From the NCBI GenBank assembly GCA_022385755.1, contig MU278350.1, positions 696,905 through 760,904 of the forward strand: a stretch of DNA of 64,000 nucleotides, read 5' to 3'. Below are positions 10,394-22,980 of the stretch, piece by piece. Position numbers and translations under genes: made by a program. The notes below the pieces were generated by a model that worked only from the letters and a program-made list of their open reading frames with translations, ran no database searches and had not been told where the DNA came from. Source of the DNA: Trametopsis cervina (taxonomy: Eukaryota; Basidiomycota; Agaricomycetes; Polyporales; Irpicaceae). The first letter of the stretch is position 1. Each line of letters opens with the position of its first letter.

Positions 10394-10812
10394 CCGTTCT
10401 GTGTGTTGGAAGAACGTACTACTGGTATGTTCGCGTGCAGGTGTTATCCCGGTGGGGGTGTCTTGAGTGGGATCACACGATAGAAACAGGGTATATGTCC
10501 GTAAACACGCAGGTGTCTGCCTAAATGGGTGTACACTGTTGTCGAGTCTTGCCCCGTCTGTAGGTTCCCAGTGTTCGTTCCAGATTCGGACAAACAACAC
10601 GGTAAAACCAGTGTCGTTTCTCGTTCTGTCTGGTGGGGCACAGTCTGTTGTTCGTCCTTGGTATTGATATCGTCTGTAGAATGTGAGTGTTTAGTATATG
10701 TATCGGATTGCGTGTCATACGTACCTTTGGTAACCCCTTGACGGTTGACGGTTTCGAATAGTTGCCTCCAGACTAGAGGCGTCGGGTACTTGCGTCTACG
10801 GACAGGTCCACC

Positions 10813-11070
10813 CTAAATTGCGATGTTGTCCGCCGAGTCGTTGGACATTGAGATACGATTGATAAATGACGCAACTATTATGTTTAGGCAATCTGCGTCA
10901 GTCCGGTCCGTCGGATCATTTGATGCATTGTTCCGATACATGATATGGACCTTCAACTCAATCGCAGCTCCTTCACTGTCACTGCACGACTTTGGTGTTA
11001 CCAAGTTGTGCAGGCAGTACCTACCGTCGTCGGATCTATGTGTATACCACATCGGGACGTATCGGACCAC
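10813..11070 (-). CDS. Possible small gene or exon, uncertain
   Basis: An 85-codon minus-strand frame starts MVRYVPMWYTHRSDD and is followed by a cysteine/serine-containing middle (PKSCSDSEGAAIELK) and a hydrophobic C-terminal helix (LNIIVASFINRI). The composition is more protein-like than that of the overlapping plus-strand frame. It lies upstream of and in the same direction as the 528-aa gene, so it could be a separate small protein or a distal 5' exon. There is no recognised domain. Confidence 0.3.
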   Translation of the reverse strand: MVRYVPMWYTHRSDDGRYCLHNLVTPKSCSDSEGAAIELKVHIMYRNNASNDPTDRTDADCLNIIVASFINRISMSNDSADNIAI

Positions 11071-11536
11071 TCCAGCAAGTCCACGTTTGCCAGACGGTAA
11101 GTCTTTCCATGCGTGTATCGATACGAATGCGTGTTATCATTATTTTTCTTTACAGTTCAGGTCTCACTGTCTATCGTCGCCTACCCCAATGGCCTTGTAT
11201 GCACTCCTCATGTGACGACTGGATTGAAGATGGGGTTCGAAAACCATGCGGTGAGTTCGGTTTTACTGTGGACTTGTACGGGAACCAACATTTACGATTC
11301 GACTGGTGTGCACGTACCGAATCCTAAGGGAGGATGGCGATGGAGGATCTATATATACCAACTCGTCGTATATTGTATGTCGATTTGCTTGTTGTTAATC
11401 TTATTTGTGTTATACTTACTTAAACTCAATCTGGGTTACGACCGCACCCCGCAATCTATTCAGACCTAATCGCCCAAACAGACTCTGTCCGCAGAACATC
11501 GGACTTATCTACGTTGGTCTGACCAATTCCGATTAT

Positions 11537-11580
11537 GACTATGCATAGTCGAAGCGCTGTTGATACAGCGCTTCGACTAT
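11537..11580. repeat. Perfect hairpin with overlapping palindrome
   Basis: At 11545-11560 atagtcgaagcgctgt is followed by the loop tgat and at 11565-11580 by its exact reverse complement, giving a 16-bp perfect stem. Immediately overlapping is the 14-bp palindrome gactatgcatagtc (11537-11550), so 'gactat' or its complement occurs three times in 44 bp. It lies in the middle of the divergent intergenic region. Candidate roles are a replication or nicking site, a bidirectional regulatory element, or the end of an unseen element. Its core cgaagcgc recurs in the palindromes of repeat R. Confidence 0.9.
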
Positions 11581-12410
11581 CCACTTTGACAATCCCAATG
11601 TGTCAATGCTGATGGCCGGTTGTTTATATAAAAGTAAGCAGATGGTTTCGCAACCAAGATGGGGTCATTGGTGTGTGTATTTCGTCGACGTATGTCATGT
11701 TGGTGTTCGGTTCCATAACGCTTTACACGAGGTGAAAATACTCACCCTGATATGTCGCATGTTACCACCCCGATCTTGTGGGTGTATGTTGACCATTGTC
11801 ATACGTTCTCGGCCGCTTTATAAACTTCATATTCTGGTGGTTCTTGTAGATTGCCTACCGTAGTTTATTAAAAATGTTGAACCGCTGGAGCTCAAATTAC
11901 ATTATGATTATCCTCGGTTAGTTCGCGGACTGTATGTACTAATCGTATGATTTGGTCCGTACCTTCCCAGTGGTCGGTTGGGGTAGTGGTTCTATGTACG
12001 AGGCCCAATCTGTACAAGTAGCAGTCATCCAAAATTAATATTCGGTTCTAGTTATACTGCTTTCTGATCCTGGGTAGGGTCTGACGTCTTACATTTCGGC
12101 GCCTGCACCTTGCTGCAACCGGCAATTTCCCTTATTTAGGTTGATGGCCAGGGTTCGGTTTGCATCCAAGTCTTGTCCTTCACACCCCCCTGTTTTCGGT
12201 TCTGTCGCTGCTCAATCCAACGTCTTTGGGCGATTCACAAGACGACTTTGGTTTTACCAAGTTGTTTGGATCGGTCGGATTGTTGGCTTTTCGCGGCTAA
12301 AAGAAGGGACGGCCGAATACTTGGGGCTGGAACTTACGACGTACGTGTTGTTGACCTGTCGTTGTGGTATGCATTGCGACATGATACTGACCAACCGTTT
12401 CAATTTTAGT

Positions 12411-15400
12411 ATGTCGTTGCCGCGTGCTTATCCTGTGCACCTTATGCCAGGCAGTCCGGTACTGACAGACCTTCGCCCGCTGGACATCCCGGGTCGGGAT
12501 CCTGTACTTCCTCCTCTGTACGAATACACTGGTGCGACGCATCGAGAACACCGGTTGAAGCTACCTGGAGGCAAGACTTATATATATATTGTGGACTCGT
12601 CTACCCTCGGCAAAGTTGCCTTTGAGAATATTACGAACAGTCGTTCAGTACCCAGCGGTTTCACTCATGGTACGTTTATGATGATCTGTCGGTCATACAT
12701 AACATGTATATGTATATGTATATGTACATGTATGTGTCATTGTCTTACTTGTGGCTATGTGTTTGCAGATATCATTGGTGAACTGGAGTTGGTGCCGGGC
12801 GACGCTTTACTGGCGCATCCTCATAACGCCAACGGTTCGGTTTATGCAGACGTCTTACAAATATTGTATGGGATCGAGTGAGTATACCACCCGTATTGGA
12901 CTACGTGTAATTAATCTTATACACAACAGTTTTGAAGGGATGCCGCCAGGGACCTTTGCCATGTTCGCTCACTTGGCTCGCGGATATACATTGTCTCAGA
13001 TCCATGATATGATAAGGGACGTCGATGCCGCCAAGGCAAGACTATTGGGAAGTAGAGAAGATCGCGAACGGTATGGTCGTACGGCATTCGAACGTTCCGG
13101 TCGTGCAGAACCAGTTGGAGGATCCCAACGTTGCTATGGAACGACTCATATGGTGCAAAAACCTCGTCAGGTAGCGAGTCCTCCTGCGGCCTTGAAAATG
13201 ACATCTCATACTCCTGATGAAGGTCAAGAGATGGTTCGTCAGGCTGTACAGGTAGGGTCGATTAGTTTAAACCAGTTTATTCATTCTAACCTAATTATAC
13301 AGGCCTGCTCGAAGTTTAACTCAGTCGCATGGGCGATGCAGTGCCCTGCTCACCTTGCAGAGGCATTGCACGCATATTCCGAACAGACTAATTCCCCTTC
13401 GATCGGCTGCAGTGAAAACTTTACGTGGAAGTCAATGCAGCTGAATCATGCAATGACGCAGGATGTTGCAAACGGTCAGTCTCAATTTTACAACGATGTA
13501 CCTGTGGTCTTATATTTTTTTCAATTTAATTACAGAACAGTCCATGATGGCAGAGATGGGTCAATTCGGAGGCGAACACATAGACGAAAAGGACGCTTGC
13601 ATTTCGCACTCATGCGCGCTGGGTTTGTCTGACCTTGGCGAGCATGAGCAAAATGAACCAGGTCGTTTACATTTCCTTGGACAAGGAGTCTTTGTACGAC
13701 TACGCCCTCATTGTCAAGTATTCTTTAGCGGATTACTCAGGCATGGAGGTACTACACCTCTGGTGTCCGATCCGTCCCAAATCAAGAAATGGGCTACGCG
13801 CATGTTACTCATCAGTTACCCACCTTCCAGCATGGTACTGGGTGAAGCCCGTCACTCGTTGGCTTCCTTACCATATCAAGAACAACCTATACATCTCACC
13901 CCGGAAATGACAGGGGCTCCGCATATACCGCGTGAAGGACGATCATTGTGGACAAACCATACCACCGCTGCACAGGACAGCTGGACCGTTACCGACGAAG
14001 AGTCGCACTTCGAGTTCATGGTCCGATCGATGTTCATGCAAAATCAATGGGTCTTCCGTCAACTACCTGAGTACTACAAGTGTGAGATCACCTTTGAGAA
14101 ATTCCGGCAGTCATTCTCAATGATGCGAGACAACGCAAGGGTTACCGCTTTGCCCTGGAGCCTTGCGCCGAATCCAAATGTTCGAGAGCCATTCGGAGAG
14201 AAACATCGAGAGGTGCAACGCCGGCTATTGAGCACCGAGTACAATCGGTATATGCAAGGTATACCATTCATCAAGAGTAACAAGTACGATACATGGGATA
14301 TTACTGCTATGGAATACAACAATTCTGCAGGTATGTATTGCCACGGATACCGTATTCGACCATTCATCTTATGATACGTGCAGATCGCGGAAAATCCACA
14401 GGTAACTCGAAGAAACGAGCTGCTCCTGACCAAGTTGAAGGCCTGTCCGTTAGACCCAAGCGTTCGTTGTTGTATTCATCTGCGTCTGATGAAACTAATA
14501 TGTATACAGGTGCAAAGGTACAACATACTATGGCAAAGGCGCATGTCAATGAAGTCGTCATGTCCAATTTCCCTGCAGCCACTCAGTCGCTCAACTACCT
14601 CAATCAACCTCCTGGGGTATCTGACGACACACTGTACGACGATTCGGATCTAGAGTCTGAGGTGAATATATTCTAAAGCATGTGGTTGCGTTTGTCTAAC
14701 CATCAAACAGGACTCCTTTATCCCTCATGAGACACGTACACTCGTCTCGAAGGGAAAACAACCTGCCCGTCCAGCCGCATCGTCATCTAATTCTAACAAC
14801 TTGTTTGAGAATCGAGCGGTTTCCACTAGGTCAGGTCGAGAACCCGTCGCTCCGACTACCCATACATCGCATCCAAACAACATTATAGACACTGGTGGAA
14901 CTGGGGTACGTGATATTTATATTTATGGTATGCATGTTAATAGATGCGATGTTCACTGTATTACTTTTAGATTGCCGGTATGTCCACGATTGTGAATACA
15001 TTTGGGCCGATTGCATATCCTGCGGCGACGGATACATACAACTCTCACAACGCACAAGGTCAGTCTCCTTGTCGGTTATATAGACGACAGATGGACTTAT
15101 CACATTGGCTTTGGATAGCAAGAATTTTCTTCAGTAAATTCAGTCCAGACGTAGTCAACGCAATCGTATCCGAAGTGGAGGTTGCTATCCTAAATTTGTC
15201 TACAACATCTGCCGAAACATTACGGAAGGCATTGCATGTACTTGACGAACTAGATAACGACGGCGTTTCCATTGAACCTACCAACATCGTGTCTCGTTTG
15301 CCGACAATATCTGATTCTCTTATCCATCTGCGTACATATTGCGTAGATGTAGATGTGTGGCGAAATTTCCATCGTCAGCGGTTGATGTTGTCCGAACATC

Positions 15401-17142
15401 GAATTGTGAAGATGCTTATGGATCAAAGTCAACTGCTTGGCCGGAATATTCTTCTCAACCCGTCAAGCCATGTCGACTCAAAAGACTGGTTTATTCGACT
15501 GGTCTTGAAATTACGCCATGCTGTTAATTTGTCGTTGGAAATATCGTTGAAACGGTCAACTTACATCAAGACGTCAAGTAAAGAGTCAACGTATCGAGCT
15601 ACAGTATATGAAGTGCGAGGACAGATACAGAAGGCGAAGATATACTCCGCTGGTACCTATATAGATGATGTTACCATGTATTATCTGCGTCAAGTACTCG
15701 AACAATGGTTCGAATTCCCGCTTACGTTCAAAGGACAAGCTCAATCGATGTTGGTTCAGTCACTGGTGCAAACCATTGGAATAGGCTCGTTGCTTTTACC
15801 ATGTGTTTGGACTATATATCAAGAGCTTCCACGGTGGTTGTTTACAATAGACTGCCCGCCTGTGTCAGATGCCGTCCGTCGTAATTCTGTATTCCTACCG
15901 CGGTACTTAGACAATTTCATGGATGGGTTGTCTAAGCATCTGTCATTGGAATCTGTCAAATTGCTACTCAATACGCTAGCTGAAGCATATGTTAATCTTC
16001 AAAAGAAGACACAGTTGCATGTTGAAAATATGATTGATATGCAGACAAGACCTCGTCATATTCGCAGTCTTGTTGCACACATGTCTGCCTTCACAACAAC
16101 TCCTGGAGGTATCATGTCTCCAGCCGTTAATACGGAGACTGCGTCTACATCTATCCAAGTGCTGCCTGTGTCTTCTTCTCTTATACCTGAAAATGAACCC
16201 CCGTTACCTGGGTCCAGTACGTTGCCTGTTAATATGTATAACGGAGAAATGCTCGTGGTCCAATCGGAGTGCCATTCACTGGATAAAGTCATTGAATTCC
16301 TACGTGACTCATATACCGTAGTTCAACACTTGGCCAGCGGAAATGGGACGAACCTAAACAAAGCCCAGAAATTCATGTTGAACAACGGAGATTTCCTACT
16401 ACCCTTGCGTGAACAGGCCCCATCTCGTTTGTTGATTAATAATAGTATTGATCCTGCATTCGCACGAACCAGAGAGGGACTGTTTTCTGCCTTAATATTC
16501 AGATGTATATCCTTCAACACTCGTGCCTTTCGAGAGTGTCCTCCTCGTCTTCGAAAGGTGCAGTTCACATCTGTTGAAGAGTACGAGGAATATATGAATG
16601 CATTGGGTGATCATTTTCCAGGAGAATCCCAAGATTTCTTCTGCAACAGACGTGCATTTGGGCATCCCATTAAGCAACGCACGAAGGATAGGGCATTGGA
16701 CTATTGGCGTGTGGCTCATTCAAATTCCTTGACTTGGCCGCCCACCGACTCAACATGGTCCACTGTCTGGTCAGAATTCATGAATTTCAAACGAGCTGAT
16801 ATCCGAGGACACAAATACTTGGAAGGGTCTGGGGATTTGGTGTTATATATGCTTATAGCCGATTTGCATGCGGCAAAGGCAGTGAGTGCACCAAGAGTTG
16901 ATGATGTAGCAGATGTTGTTGCCTTGTTGCGAAAGGGTGGTATGGCTGGTCTGCATCTTCTTCAGTACACGGATAATTCCCCTTCTAAACTTCACCTGAA
17001 GAATGCGTTTGTTCAATTCTTTGATGAGGTGGATTCTCGTCTCACAGAGGATGAACGGACCAAGTTTCAATGGAATGCAATAACTGCTGAGCATACACTA
17101 TGTAAATGGAAAAGAGTACGGCAAAATAAGTTTTATGGCTAG
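12411..17142 (+). CDS. Very large uncharacterised multi-exon protein (about 1,430 aa)
   Basis: I join at least eight exons using good splice sites. These include 12411-12669 (donor gtacgt), 12769-12877 (gtgagt), an exon from 12930, exons after 'ttatacag' (about 13303), 'aattacag' (13535) and 'acgtgcag' (14384), one near 14712, and a last exon from about 14971 to 17142. Frames join as THG|DIIGELELV, GID|FEGMPPGTF, TAG-type joins, and finally IAGMSTIVN. The N-terminal part has a PLYEYTG motif. The middle has GRLHFLGQGVF and FFSGLLRHGGTTP followed by ISYPPSSM. A charged, disordered linker with KKRAAPDQ and RPKRS precedes a long helical C-terminal part ending WKRVRQNKFYG. The 'RLH-LG-G ... F-GL--HGGT-P ... 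YPP--M' pattern is one I recall from Agaricomycete hypothetical proteins. No enzyme site is visible. Exon 3 has a possible frame problem at 13036-13176. Confidence 0.6.
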
Positions 17143-17301
17143 TGTATCTATTTTTTGGTCTCTTTCTGTCGTATACGGATCATATAGTGGTATGGTAATA
17201 TTGTTATAATCCTTCACTCTGTAGACGGCGGGACATATAAGAACATTGTAAATTGGTCACATCGGATACAGTTTCACAAGTAAAGTATGATATGATACAA
17301 C

Positions 17302-18655
17302 TCAGTCACTGTGATATTCGGTCATCTTATCCTCTTCTAATTCATCCTCTGAGATACGCAAACGCTTCATTGCGCCCTCCGCTTCATTGGTTTTGACGTG
17401 TTCGCCGGAAACACTGTGATAACCGACACGACGCTTCAACTTTTTCGTCGGGGAAATGGGGACCCGTTTACCAATACTGAATGCCTCATGGTTCATGTCC
17501 TGCAAATCCAATATGTCACGTCGACCTTATATGTTGGATGAAGCAAACGTACCGATTGGACATCTCTGCTCAATATGCATACAGATCGAAGTTTACTTAA
17601 CATGAGATGCCGTCCTTTTGAGATTGGTACGGTACAAAACGCGACTTGAACTTCGACCAATTGTCCTAGCCTCACTCCTATAGGATCGCATGCAACGTAT
17701 CTATAAGATCTACAACAGGTATGTCAGCACTCCACATGTAGTACACTTGGGATATATATACGTACAGTGGTTCTGCGGTACTGAATCGCTCGAAATATAA
17801 GACCTCGTTGTCGTCAGTATGGATCAAGTCGCTAGCCAGATTCTCCAGTACTCGGTTCGGGTCGGTAGCCTTTGAGAATTCTATAGCCTGTTGCTCCGGC
17901 ATAGAAAGATCCATGGAGGCAAAGTATCGATTGGCGAACTCTAGACAGATGTTGCCTTCGTCCCGGATTATGTTCCAGGGTAGTAGAGTGTCAGGTGGAA
18001 GTACCGTGGAAAAGTATGAGTGTATTTCCATGACGGCTCTACCGCAATCGTCGAACCTATCACTGCCAAGACCCGTCAAAACAACACTCTGTTTTGCAGC
18101 CCTTGGGTTTTTGGGCAATCTAAAGACCATAAGCTTACGAAAAGAAAACCACACTACAGCGGAATACGTACTGTTCCATTTTAAATATCGGCGGTAAACT
18201 CGAGCGAAGCAGATAGCCCTGTACGTTAAGTACAACCTCTTCACGCTCATTGGTTGCATGTGTTGTGGGATCGAACGGATGCACCAGTATACGCTGTCCA
18301 TCTGCACTTCGGTGATATATAGTCGTGCTGATGCGCAACCTGTCGGTCTTTTGCATGGTTGAGCATACGTACGCTGTGTCACTCTATGAGGGGCTTACCT
18401 TCGCCATCAACAACAATTGCTTGGTACCACTATCCGTTGACACCTGCTCGACCTTCATGGTATCATTCAAGGCCATCCCTGCGGTGAATTAGTCACTGAA
18501 TTCTACTTCATCTGCTAGAGTACTCACTGTATTTCTCACGGTTTGAATACAGAAAACGCAGTGCCATTACTGTAGCCTGGTGTTCGATGTCGCAGACAGT
18601 TATACAGGAAAGTGATGTTCAGACAGTATCTGTTCTATGATACAGGCCTCAAATA
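17302..18655 (-). CDS. Uncharacterised multi-exon protein ending in LKRRVGY
   Basis: This minus-strand gene has several short introns. Recognisable pieces from 5' to 3': ILELFEACIIEQILSEHH (about 18650-18610); MALRFLYSNREKY with a gtgagt donor; ALNDTMKVEQVS; an exon TDRLRISTTIYHRSADG to LPPIFKMEQ with a gtacgt donor; an exon starting LPKNPRAAKQS with GLGSDRF; an exon with GQLVEVQVAF; and the last exon with SPTKKLKRRVGYHSV and an acidic end. The combination 'VG--VEVQ--F--VP' then 'LKR(R/K)(V/I)GY' recurs, to my recollection, in an Agaricomycete-specific hypothetical family. No catalytic function is evident. The 5' end is uncertain and could extend into an upstream frame up to 19024. Confidence 0.55.
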
Positions 18656-19189
18656 ACTCCAGAATGAACGTCGCTCACATCGTACAAAGTCAGCTGAGTG
18701 TTCCTCGTACCTTAATCTTTGATGTCTTGTGGATCAATAATTACCGGGAGAACATCGGACTGTTTCGTGAACAGCTGACATTGCACACGAGCCGTGATCC
18801 ACGCATTTTTTTACAGGGATATAGTCACGACCGTGCGCATGACGGACATGTAAGCTCTGTTCGGAGGGTTGTAAGTCACCGAATGAAGAGATAACAGTTA
18901 TGCGTCTGACAAACGTCAAGTCTTGGCTAATTAAGCCGTACGGACCATTAGATGCGGCGAGATAGCAATCATATATCAAGGAACAAGGGCAAAGTGTATC
19001 AACATCTAGTCTCGCACGTTGCATAGCTTGGGTCGGTGTGTGATATCTACCACATGCTCAACATAATCCACTGATAAGGATTTCGGAACGGACCTCATTG
19101 CACAGGGTCCACTCTTGCTTAAATACTTTCAGTGTGTCGAATCCAAACACGTCGTCATTTCTGAATCCTCCCATCTACGAACTTACTAC

Positions 19190-22100
19190 ATGTCGCGCGA
19201 GTCTACCCCTGTCAACAAGCGGTGAGTATACGTGTTTAGTCTTATGTGCAGACAATTAATCTAATATATACACAGCGGTCGCGGTAATAGTCGTAGTCGA
19301 GGTGGTGGTCGTGGTGGTAAAAGTGGTGGTAAAAGTGGTGCACCTTCAAAGTCTCCGTCAAAGAAGAGGTACGTAACCTGTAACTGCATCCCTCGGATCC
19401 GTCTAATCTTAATAATCTAGTAGTAAGCGCAATGCTAAGGCTGATGAATCAGAATCAGATGCACAGTCCACGGAAGATGATGACAAAGAATATAAGCCTG
19501 CATCCACGCCACGGTAAGCAAACCAGATACCACAATCAGCTACCCTCAACATAACATACGGTAGATCCGCTCGTCTTCAGCCAGAAGTTGTCATTTACAG
19601 ACGACCGATTCGTTCTACCGAGTAAGTTCTTTGATACATTGATTGCAAGTACGTCGTTTCTAGATGATTTGGTACAGTCCGCCCGAATGGGTTAGCCTAG
19701 AGGCGGTCGACGATAGCGAGTTTGAGGAAGAAGAAGAAGAGGAAGAGGTGGATGAGATCGAAGACGAGGGAGAGGTTGTCGATTCCGACATAGACCCTGT
19801 CAAAGAGTATGTGAATTCTGTGAGACTTGTGGCTATGCTAATCTTTATATAGACCAAATCAGATTGCGTTCACACGTCCATCTACTAGCCCAATCAGAAG
19901 GTAAGATGACAATCTCCTTGTCGTTCCCCTACATTCATCTTAGTGTTTTACAGGAACAAAAAGCTAGCGAGTGAAACCCCCCCTACTCCATCCCCGAAGT
20001 ATGTGATTCAACCTTTCTATCTGTGACAGAATACTCAATCACGGGATGTAGAAAAGAGACAAGGACAGTTTCTCGGAAGCGGTAAGTCTTTGAATATCCT
20101 CCGCATTGAACCATTCCTAATGTTGTATTATTATAGACCAGCACCTCCTTCTCCGGACGTCGTTGTTGAGGAAGAAATGTCACCCACTGGTCGTAACCGC
20201 GATACAGTTGTCGAGTATGAGGTGGAAGTGGTTGACCCAGACGGGACACCAACTGCTGCGAAGGGGAAAAGACGTCTCCGGTAAGCGTCGCGTTTATGGG
20301 TTCAGATACATAGGTTTTGACTTCGACATATAGGAAGCCCATCAAATCAGTTGACTACATCGAGGACTCTGACATCGAAGAATTGGATGCAGCGTACGTG
20401 TCATAACGAATCTGACTCATTCGATGAAATACCTCATACCTCATCATTAGCGAGTTTGTGCAAGAAGCCATGCCTCCTACACCTCCTCGTGCATCCAAGT
20501 TGAAGGCAGTCCCAAAGTCTGCGGTCATTGAGCTGACTCGCAAGATATCGGTTCCTGGATTCAAAAAGTTCCCTCCGCCCGTCAGAGACGAGGAGAATAA
20601 TCCGTTGTTGGATAGAGATACATCGGACATATTACGATCTCCAAAGAAGAAGTTAGTCATCGTTTGAATAGTTATCCACCTAAGCTAACAGTTTACACAC
20701 AGGGCCAAGACGGAGCATATTCCTTCAGAGGTGGAGGACAGTGAAGAGATGGACGAGGAAGACTTGGTGGTTGCAAAGAAAAAGTACGTGATCTGTTCTA
20801 ACGAATCCATCTAGTCTCTGATTTCAAATCGAAAGAACTGTAGCCCGTCGTGTTACTCATCAGGATAGCGATGATGAAGACACCCCGGTATCGACTGTCA
20901 AGAAGGGAAAGCAGCCGGCCAAGACCAAAGCCAAGACCCAGCACGTTCCTTCCGACATGGAGGATGGCGAAGCGACAGATGAGGCGGACTTACTTGTTTC
21001 TAGGAAAAAGTGTGTACTCTATTTGATCGAATTCGTACACTCTCTTATGGATAATCTACAGAACCGTCACCCATCGCGAGACTCGCCATGACAGCGATGA
21101 TGAAGATGTCCCTGTATCCTCTGTGAAGAAGGGGAAACAGCCGGCCCATCGTGAGACCCACCAGGACAGTGATGATGAAGACATCCGTGTATCGTCCGTG
21201 AAGAAAGGGAAACAGCCGGCTACTCCGTAAGTACTCTCATTTATGTCTTACCTTTGGATCTCTTACTGACTACATGTACTTTATGTAGGGTCAGTCGTCT
21301 CACTGCTAAGATGTATGTCTTATTTTTTTTTTTTTGTCACGCCGATCTCTGCTCACCAATCAACCGATGAATAGGAGCAAAAGCATCTTGGATTCCAATA
21401 AGAAGAAGTCCACGTCTGGAAAGACGTCTTCGCGTGACGTTGCTCGGTCATCGGAGGAAGTGGAGGCAGAAGAGTGGGTCAGCATCGACCGTAAGTGCCT
21501 TTACCTATACGCCTGGCTTCCAACTTCATGCTAATCATGCTATAGTTCCTACCCCTCGTAACATCCGCCCGGGTACTATCCTTCCCCCTGATATTATATT
21601 CGACAGTCATAACTTCAAGGCGGAGGTCAGCCCGTCGCTGAAGAAGTCATACCTTCAAGTCCCTCGTAACTTGTATGTTCTTCGACGATGTTTGCTCTTA
21701 TTTCCGGTACTGATTTGGATCTAGCGGGGCTCTTGGTCGGGTTAAACACTGTTATGAGATGTGGGGAAGTACCAAGTTGGATGAGATGATGAAGGTCTTG
21801 TCCATCGACCATCAACCTGAAAGATTAAAGTACGTTATACCCTACGATAGGTGTCACAACTTATGCTTACGTTTCGATTAGGAGGATTGCTTCGATCGTC
21901 TGCGTTCCTCGGATTGGAGATCTTATCTTCAATCCTGTCCGCTCCGATTGGACCCATTTTAAAGCGGTGTGCCAGAGGCCGGAACAGAGGTATAGAGAGT
22001 ACTTCTATAACTATACACAAGGGCTGGCCGAGGATAACAAATCCAAGGCAAAGGTGACCAATCGGGTTTGCTTCTTAGTCTGGGGATGTACGAGCTATTC

Positions 22101-22823
22101 GCAACTCGTGGATGGTGAGATGTTGCCAGGCGGTGGTAATATGTGGATGAAGAGCATGGCCATTGCGCCTATCACCATCGAATGGGCTCGCTTTTGTGCC
22201 TTCTTCACCAAACACATGAACCTTTCACCCATTTTTATTTCGAACTTTCACATGGGCTTTACCTTTAGCTCTCGTCCCAACCGACCCAGTTGTAAGTCTT
22301 CATCCCTTGCCTGTCCATGTCTCTGCTGATGACCCAATATTCAGTCTCTCAGAACCGACCTACTGCTGTCAACGACTGGGCTGTCAAAGTCAACTCTATG
22401 ACAGCCTGGGACGGATTGGATATGGTAGAGGAGACCTTAGTCGGTGGGCACAGTAGCAAGGTGAACGTCTTCCACGAGCAGCTTGCGGGATATATCAACA
22501 ACGGTGGAGTTCCTTTTGAAGACACTGGTATGTGTTGCCTATTACCTTGTCTGTTCTCCAGCTCACCTTTTGGTTTTCCTTTCAAAGTCCCCATATACGA
22601 CCTGAGGGAGTTATATAACCGGAATGACATCCGTCCTCTTGCTGATCTTCTGGCCACCGCCCCTCGATGGACCGAGGAGCTTCCTCCTAAGTCATTTGTA
22701 GGAGTACTTAACGTTCCTCATTTAACAAAACACGATAGAGATCCTGATAGCAAGGAAGGGAATCACGATGAATTCCGATTTGCATTGATTGGAATCATTT
22801 TACTAGCAATTCCATACAATTAG
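19190..22823 (+). CDS. Intron-rich gene: charged repetitive N-terminus plus conserved-looking C-terminal domain
   Basis: The start ATG at 19190 begins MSRESTPVNKR with a gtgagt donor at 19222. The next exons encode an RGG-like stretch (RSRGGGRGG, then KSGGKSG), then acidic runs (EEEEEEEVDEIEDE at 19.72 kb) and many small exons each ending in KK or KR before the donor. An internal repeat of about 69 nt (DSDDED-xVSSVKKGKQPA) occurs three times at 20.85-21.23 kb. From 21.55 kb the protein becomes folded-looking: RNIRPGTILPPDIIF, then a region with VDGEMLPGGGNMW, ITIEWARFCAFF and PIFISNFHMGFTF. It ends with VPIYDLRELY and TEELPPKSFVGVLN. This late pattern ('W-R----F, P-YD-R, LP--S-V-V') is one I recall from another expanded Agaricomycete family. 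A nuclear location is inferred from the basic blocks. The gene ends 157 bp before the Helitron frame. Confidence 0.65.
20850..21230 (+). repeat. In-frame tandem repeat in the charged N-terminal region
   Basis: Three imperfect copies of a ~69-nt coding unit are visible, with shared cores 'gacagcgatgatgaagac', 'gtatc(c/g)tc(t/c)gtgaag' and 'gggaaacagccggc'. Two lie in the exon at about 21062-21227, and an earlier one is at about 20860-20930 in the preceding exon. The repeats encode alternating acidic (DSDDED) and basic (KKGKQP) segments. Confidence 0.75.
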
Positions 22824-22980
22824 TTAGTAGACAATCCTGTCGTTGATTAGAACTTGTGTAACCGGTGTCCCAAAATGGGATACAACCAAATAGATGTCAA
22901 TCTGAAACTTTGTGACGTGTCATCCCAGCTTCTATACTGTTCCTTACTTTCAACGGCGAACTTGACACTTTCGTATCACG

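Larger units (their letters stand above)
10394..12410. other. Divergent intergenic region, small unproven ORFs
   Basis: Two kilobases separate the left minus-strand gene block from the long plus-strand gene. Part of 10394-10600 may be extra 5' exon sequence of the 528-aa gene. An 85-codon minus frame at 10813-11070 is protein-like in composition. A plus frame at about 11160-11469 ends in a hydrophobic segment (YCMSICLLLILFVLYLLK). I cannot decide whether either is real. A perfect hairpin lies at 11545-11580. The rest shows no recognisable feature. Confidence 0.4.
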
